A stretch of DNA of 64,000 nucleotides, taken from NCBI GenBank assembly GCA_933228675.1, contig OW121741.1, forward strand, positions 40,968,580-41,032,579. The letters are read 5' to 3'. Made by a program: the position numbers and the translations under genes. The stretch is from Stomorhina lunata (taxonomy: Eukaryota > Arthropoda > Insecta > Diptera > Rhiniidae). How positions within the stretch are numbered: the first letter of the stretch is position 1; every line of letters starts with the position of its first letter. The notes under the pieces are model-generated. The model did no database searches. It was not told the origin of the DNA and was given only the letters and a program-made list of their open reading frames with translations. Shown here one piece after another: positions 59,411-64,000 of this stretch.

Positions 59411-60192
59411 TTTTTTATACCCTTCACCACCATAGGTGGAAAGGGTATTATAAGTTTGTGCTGATGTATGTAACGCATAGAAATATTTGTCTTAGACCCA
59501 TCTAGTAATTTAGTATACCAATAAGCTTAGAATCACTTTCTGAGTCGATTTAGCGATGTCCGTCCGTCCGTCCGTCCGTCTGGCTGGCTGGACCCCCATA
59601 TAAACCTTGTAATCAAACTACAGGTCGCAATTCTAAAGATAATTTGATGAAATTTGGCATAGATCATTTGTTTGATAATGTGACTATGGCTACTGAAATT
59701 CGTCGAAATCGGTCCATTATTTATGGTACCTCCCATAGGTCTCATTTCCCGGAATTGATATATTGGCCACAAAAATCAATATTTGTTCACGAAATTTAAA
59801 TCATATACGGCATATGTAAACCTAAACCATTGTACCTAATTTGAAATCGGTCCACATTTGACCATAGCTCCCATACAAACTCTTTTCTCAAAACGCACTA
59901 AATGGGACTAAAAGGCTCGTAAATCCGAAGACAATGAGAATTTTAAGTTTATTTTTTGCATACATAACTTTTGTAACAACTGTAATCAATTCGCCAAATT
60001 TCGAGATCATCGGTCTACATTTGACCCAAATGACGGAAACAGCTTAAATGTGTAAGTTTTGAGAATATGTTTGTATGATGACAAAATTTAGCAAATATTT
60101 GTCTTTAATTAGTAAAAAGAACACCTTTGACCTTAGTGGTGTAGGGTATCGTATGGTCGGGCTTGACCGACTATAGCACTTTCTTACTTGTT
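59411..60192 (+). mobile_element. Helentron-like element, family B, inside a retrotransposon
   Basis: 5' end TTTTATACCCTTCACCACCA, GTCCGTCC/CTGG block at 59563-59590, 3' end GGTGTAGGGTATCGTATGG, hairpin GTCGGGCTTGACCGAC, TTACTTGTT. Inserted between the WKRN and GITGS segments of the minus-strand retrotransposon. Slightly shorter internally than 55491-56294. Confidence 0.72.
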
Positions 60193-60523
60193 TACTTATA
60201 GAGTTTCTGCTGAAGTAGTAAACATTAAGCCCGTTTTTATCTTTTCTGACGTATTCCTCTTCCAAGATAACTTACTGTCTAAGATGATTTTCAGGATTTA
60301 CCCCCAGACCTTTATCACAGGCCCAGAAAAAAAGTTATACTAAAGCCGACTGCATAATATCACAAATTGTATGCAGGAACTTGCCCGATACAAGTAAAAC
60401 TTCGTCGTCGGTATAGGCTACAACCTTTCTCCCCAACTGGCCAAGTCTTCCAAGGATGACATTGACAGCCAGCAGCCGGCGATAAACCCCCCTACTTGTG
60501 AAGTGAACCTAATAAATTGTTTG

Positions 60524-61289
60524 CAGGGACCGTAAATAAGAGTTATTTTCGCAAATGTGTCCCCAAAAAATCATCATGTTAGAGGCATGGAACACCTATA
60601 GTGTCATATACCAATAGATTTGTACTGACGAGCTTATGAAGAATATTGAGTGATCTTCAAAAAACGATCCAAATTCAACAGTTAACGGAAAAATAAAAGT
60701 TGGTTTAAAGCTGTTAAAAAGGGAGTTTTATTTTTCCGCCAAAAATAAAACTCATTTTAGGAGTTTTATTTTTCAGTCAAAAAATAAAACTCATTTTAGG
60801 AGTTTAATTTTTTCCGTCAGAAAATAAAACTCATTTAAACAAAATGAAACTTATTGAAAAAGCTTTATTCTTTCCGCCACTCATATTTTTATTTTTTTTT
60901 TAATAATATTTTGGTTATTTATTCATAAAATGATAATAAAACATATAAAAGCTAATTTAATGTCCCAATTTTACTTGTTAAATTATAATTTACATTAAAT
61001 GAGTTTTATTTTTTGACGAAAAAAAATAAAACTCCTTCAATGAGTTTTATTTTTTGACGGAAAAATAAAACTCCTCAAATGCGTTTTATTTTTTGACGAA
61101 AAAATAAAACTCATCAAATGAGTTTTATTTTTTTACGGAAAAATAAAACTCCTTTTTTAACAGTTTCATCCGAACTTTTATTTTTAGGTTCAAAAATAAC
61201 TGTTTAATATGGAGTTTTTTCATTTAACTCACAAAATAACTGTTATTTAAGAACTTATTTGATAAAACTTATAACCATTACGGTCCCTG
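60524..61289. mobile_element. hAT-like MITE packed with small palindromes
   Basis: Ends CAGGGACCGTAA and TTACGGTCCCTG are perfect inverted repeats. The adjoining 8-mers ATTGTTTG and CTTTTTTG agree at 6 of 8 bases, a plausible decayed hAT-type duplication. The interior (60710-61160) is a tandem series of GAGTTTTATTTTT-n-AAAAATAAAACTC hairpins about 60 bp apart, themselves mirrored about a centre near 60930. No transposase. Confidence 0.7.
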
Positions 61290-61727
61290 CTTTTTTGCGA
61301 ATACTACAGTCACCTAGATTCGAGTTGATGATCCTTCTATTAAGCATGTTTCCGATCCACTCATGTCCTCAAATGATGTAATTAGAGGCTTTAGTTGTGA
61401 TATTGTTAAAAGCTCAATAGGGATCTTTGAATTACAGGCCTTTTTCCATAAAACCGTCCACCGCGCATTCTCAACAGATTTGCCCTTAGGAAAAGCATTA
61501 CGTATTATGTGCACTTCTAAAGAGTTCCTAAGAAATCGGTCAATCGGCCGCTCGAGTGTTTTCAAAAGAAAACGAAAGGTTGATTGACCTAAAATCTTTG
61601 GGCTTTGAATGACTAACGTTCCCTGCTTTAGGAATGAAGACCACCCTCACCTCTCTCTCCCACTAGGAGTGAAACCCCCACGAAGACAACTGATGGAGAT
61701 ACTACGAAGAATAGATAGACAATAGAC

Positions 61728-62969
61728 CAGTGTTGCCACCAACCAAATGTTAAATTACACATGGATCGTGCCAAAATTACACATGAAATTAGGAATTACA
61801 CATGATTTTTTTTGGCAAAATAACATGTTTTGAATTTAATTTAATTATTTTTTTTTTTTTTGTTAAAAATTAAAAAAAATGATTTGTAGTTTTTTAAATT
61901 AATGTTCATTTTTTTTATTCACAACGCTTGAAAAGAAAACAATTAATGTATACTATTTCAAATCGATATCAAAAAATGAAATACATAAAGACTATATTGA
62001 AAATATTCCACTTCTTGTTTAACATTTTTTGTGTAGGTTCAAAAATTGGTCCACCATTAATAAATTTTTGCAAAGTAGGAAACAATCTATCCCCAAGGAA
62101 TTCTTTAAATCAAAAACTTTTATCTAATAATCTTCTGGCTCCAAAGCCCAAAAGTTTCAAAATCGAAAGGTGCATGTCAAGAGTTTGCAAATCGACATTG
62201 AAGAATGAAAATCTTTTTTCTAAACATATATGTCACCTTCTCCGAGAAAAGGGACCTAGTGTATGAAAATAAAGTTTTGAGAAAAACTACATTTAATGTT
62301 ATTTTAATTTTTATCGATTTTTCCCAAGTTCGTTTTGTATGTTTTTTGGCAAATAAATTTTTATCAGAAATCTAACTCATTTCATCTTATTCTAAACCCT
62401 TTTAGGTACCAGAATCCACTGCTAACTCTAAACCCGTTTTTTGACAACTAGGTTCCTTTTCTCGGAAAAGGTCACATATAATGATTGAAAAGTTTGGGCA
62501 ATTTTGTGATCAACAATATCCGCAATTGAATAAATACCGTCACTTAAATTAAATATTGTTTTAATTTAACGAATATAAAATTCTCGAAAATCTGAAGTAT
62601 AATTTTTTCCAGAATTAGAGATTGTGGTCAAAGATTCATGAGCAGCGATACCATTATATCATATTCTTTAATAAACATATATATTTTATTCTGAATGGTT
62701 GACTTCCCATAAGCACTGGGATTTTAAAACATACATTTTTATGTAGTTAGAATAAAAAGTTTGCATTATTTATATGCACTATTTCGATTTCGAATGGGAC
62801 GCACATAAATTTATTTTTTAAAATGCAAGTTTTGAAAACTGTTAGTACTCAAAAATGACAAAAATTGAAATTACACATGAATTACACATGCAGCCAATTA
62901 CACATCGGTTACACATGAAAATAAAAATTACACATGATATGTGTAATTACACCTGAAGTGGCAACACTG
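61728..62969. mobile_element. hAT-like non-autonomous element
   Basis: Ends CAGTGTTGCCA and TGGCAACACTG; perfect 8-bp target duplication CAATAGAC at 61720-61727 and 62970-62977. Subterminal ATTACACATG recurs at least three times near the left end and about six near the right, in both orientations, as transposase-binding repeats do in hAT elements. An inner inverted repeat lies at about 62230-62256 and 62450-62476 (CCTTTTCTCGGA). A 112-codon frame at 61928-62266 has no transposase motif. Inserted in the retrotransposon remnant. Confidence 0.82.
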
Positions 62970-62977
62970 CAATAGAC

Positions 62978-64000
62978 AGAGGAATGATGTAGCATAGCAA
63001 AAATAATGCCGATAATAAAGTCTGAACGCACCATTAATGGTACGCGAGTAATCGAATCTGGGTCCTGGTTAACAGGGAAGTAAAAAAGAATGTCAAAAAC
63101 TCAAAAAGCATTTGGAGTGTTTTTGTGATAGATTCAGCCCATTAACCATCATATTTTTAGATGAATCCAGGGACCGATGGGTCTTGGATAGAACTTTTCT
63201 AAGTCTAGACAGCTCATTCAACATATCAAGAGTCTAACAATAGTCTTTTTAAATTCAATAGCAAATACCAGTATATAAACATGCCTTAAGTTTAAATTTT
63301 ATTTGAAAATGTATTGACAATTAATCCTCAAGCAAAAATATTTAACTGCAAGCTCCAGGAAACTTAATTGTTCACATAAAACCAAAGTTTAAAATCTGCA
63401 AATTCAAAAGATTTTACAATTGCAAACATTTTATTCTGTACAATACAAAAAGAAAGCAAAGTTGTCTAATTTTATTAAAAAGGAAACGTTTATCCTTTGG
63501 ATTCTTTTCAAAGAAGAATTTAGCTTGATAAAGCGTTTTTCGCACTGCAACAAAGTTAATTTTTCTTTTCATTTTAAATAATCGGAAATAAAGTTTACAA
63601 AAAAAACAAGAAAGGAAAAAGAAAATCTCCACTATTGAAACTTCAGATATTAAAACAGACATAGAGTCATTCTGATATAAAGAGTTTTATCTCTATCAAA
63701 GAAATAAAAGAATATTTTTAGCACACAATTTAAAACAATTTAACTTTGTGCAACTATTTTTCTTTTTTGTTTGCATATATTTTTTTTTTTCCTTACGAAG
63801 GAGTGCAATCCTTCGTTATTCTTTTGTTTTGGAGTCTCTTTTTTTTGCCCCATTCCATTCCATGTTCTGTTCTTTATACAATTTGTTGATGCTACTAACT
63901 TATAACAAAAAAATAAAGAAAATAAGAAAACAAATAAATATCCATAGAGTGTGTAACTATCTTTTATATTTGTGAACGTGTAAATTTTAATGTTTAAAAC
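62978..64000. other. AT-rich spacer to window end
   Basis: No termini or domains recognised. The first ~100 bases may continue the retrotransposon remnant across the hAT insertion. Low-complexity T-rich stretches lie at 63750-63800. Confidence 0.3.

Larger units (their letters stand above)
58430..61720 (-). pseudogene. LOA/R1-like non-LTR retrotransposon ORF2 remnant
   Basis: Minus strand, frames broken, in order from right to left: VVFIPKAG and KPKDFR near 61600-61660 (start of reverse transcriptase), ERPIDRFLR...FPKGKSVENA (61480-61565), GGV..LLAVNVILGRLGQLG then KVVAYTDDEVLLVSGKF with the catalytic YTDD at 60404-60415, a GLGVNP and LDSKLSWKRN segment, then beyond the inserted Helentron GITGSLKSTSSAVLDIMLSV.PLDLL (59240-59300), RNase H pieces VFQADIFAIWKA (58940-58990) and a C-terminal zinc-knuckle-like HSGHFRLSLDE...VEHILCHCPLL (58575-58660). 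This domain order fits LOA/R1-type elements, which copy themselves by target-primed reverse transcription. It hosts later insertions at 59411-60192, 60524-61289 and 61728-62969. Inactive. Confidence 0.75.

Noticed and set aside
61928..62266. Transposase of the hAT-like element
   Set aside because: The 112-codon frame lacks any hAT dimerisation or catalytic motif I can see and is far too short.

Overview
This window looks like repeat-dense, AT-rich insect DNA, most likely from a fly (Diptera). I infer this from short divergent Tc1/mariner copies, DINE-1/Helentron-like repeats, P-element-like termini and LOA/R1-type non-LTR remnants; the species cannot be read from the sequence. I found no convincing host gene: no multi-exon reading frame, no intact tRNA or rRNA, and no operon structure. 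Almost everything recognisable is a mobile element, a fragment of one, or tandem repeat.

Layout. 0-16.2 kb holds a TTCGAA-rich MITE, two P-like non-autonomous elements (1384-2649 and 12599-15379) with 8-bp target duplications, three Helitrons (3260-4706, 9625-11065, 13503-15060) and a nearly complete DD37E Tc1/mariner element (5375-6673). At 12.5-16.2 kb three elements sit inside one another: a TA-flanked element holds a P-like element, which holds a Helitron. 16.8-19.4 kb is a degenerate short-period satellite split by a Helentron-like element. 21-28.5 kb has two tRNA-derived SINEs (one split by a second DD37E copy), a fourth Helitron inside a Helentron-like element, and a decayed DD34E Tc1 transposase. 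29.5-40.3 kb has Helentron-like elements split by two DD41D mariner-like copies, an endonuclease fragment of a non-LTR element, and a six-unit ~157-bp minisatellite grown from one Helentron-like unit. 40.3-47 kb holds a near-perfect 127-bp palindrome, a TIR element carrying tRNA-like and retrotransposon tails, a third DD41D copy and an LTR-retrotransposon end. 47-56.3 kb has more Helentron-like copies, one with an internal inverted duplication and one split by a long inverted-repeat insertion with a 17-bp target duplication. 58.4-63 kb is a minus-strand LOA/R1-like retrotransposon carcass carrying three later insertions: a Helentron-like element, a hAT-like MITE full of small palindromes, and a hAT-like element with a perfect 8-bp target duplication.

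How they relate. Because elements interrupt each other, the window gives relative ages and, in places, base-exact boundaries. Comparing the P-like copy at 12599-15379 with its uninterrupted sibling at 1384-2649 gives the exact ends of a Helitron. All transposase frames are disabled, but DD37E and DD41D copies carry different lesions, so each family was active recently enough to leave near-full-length frames.
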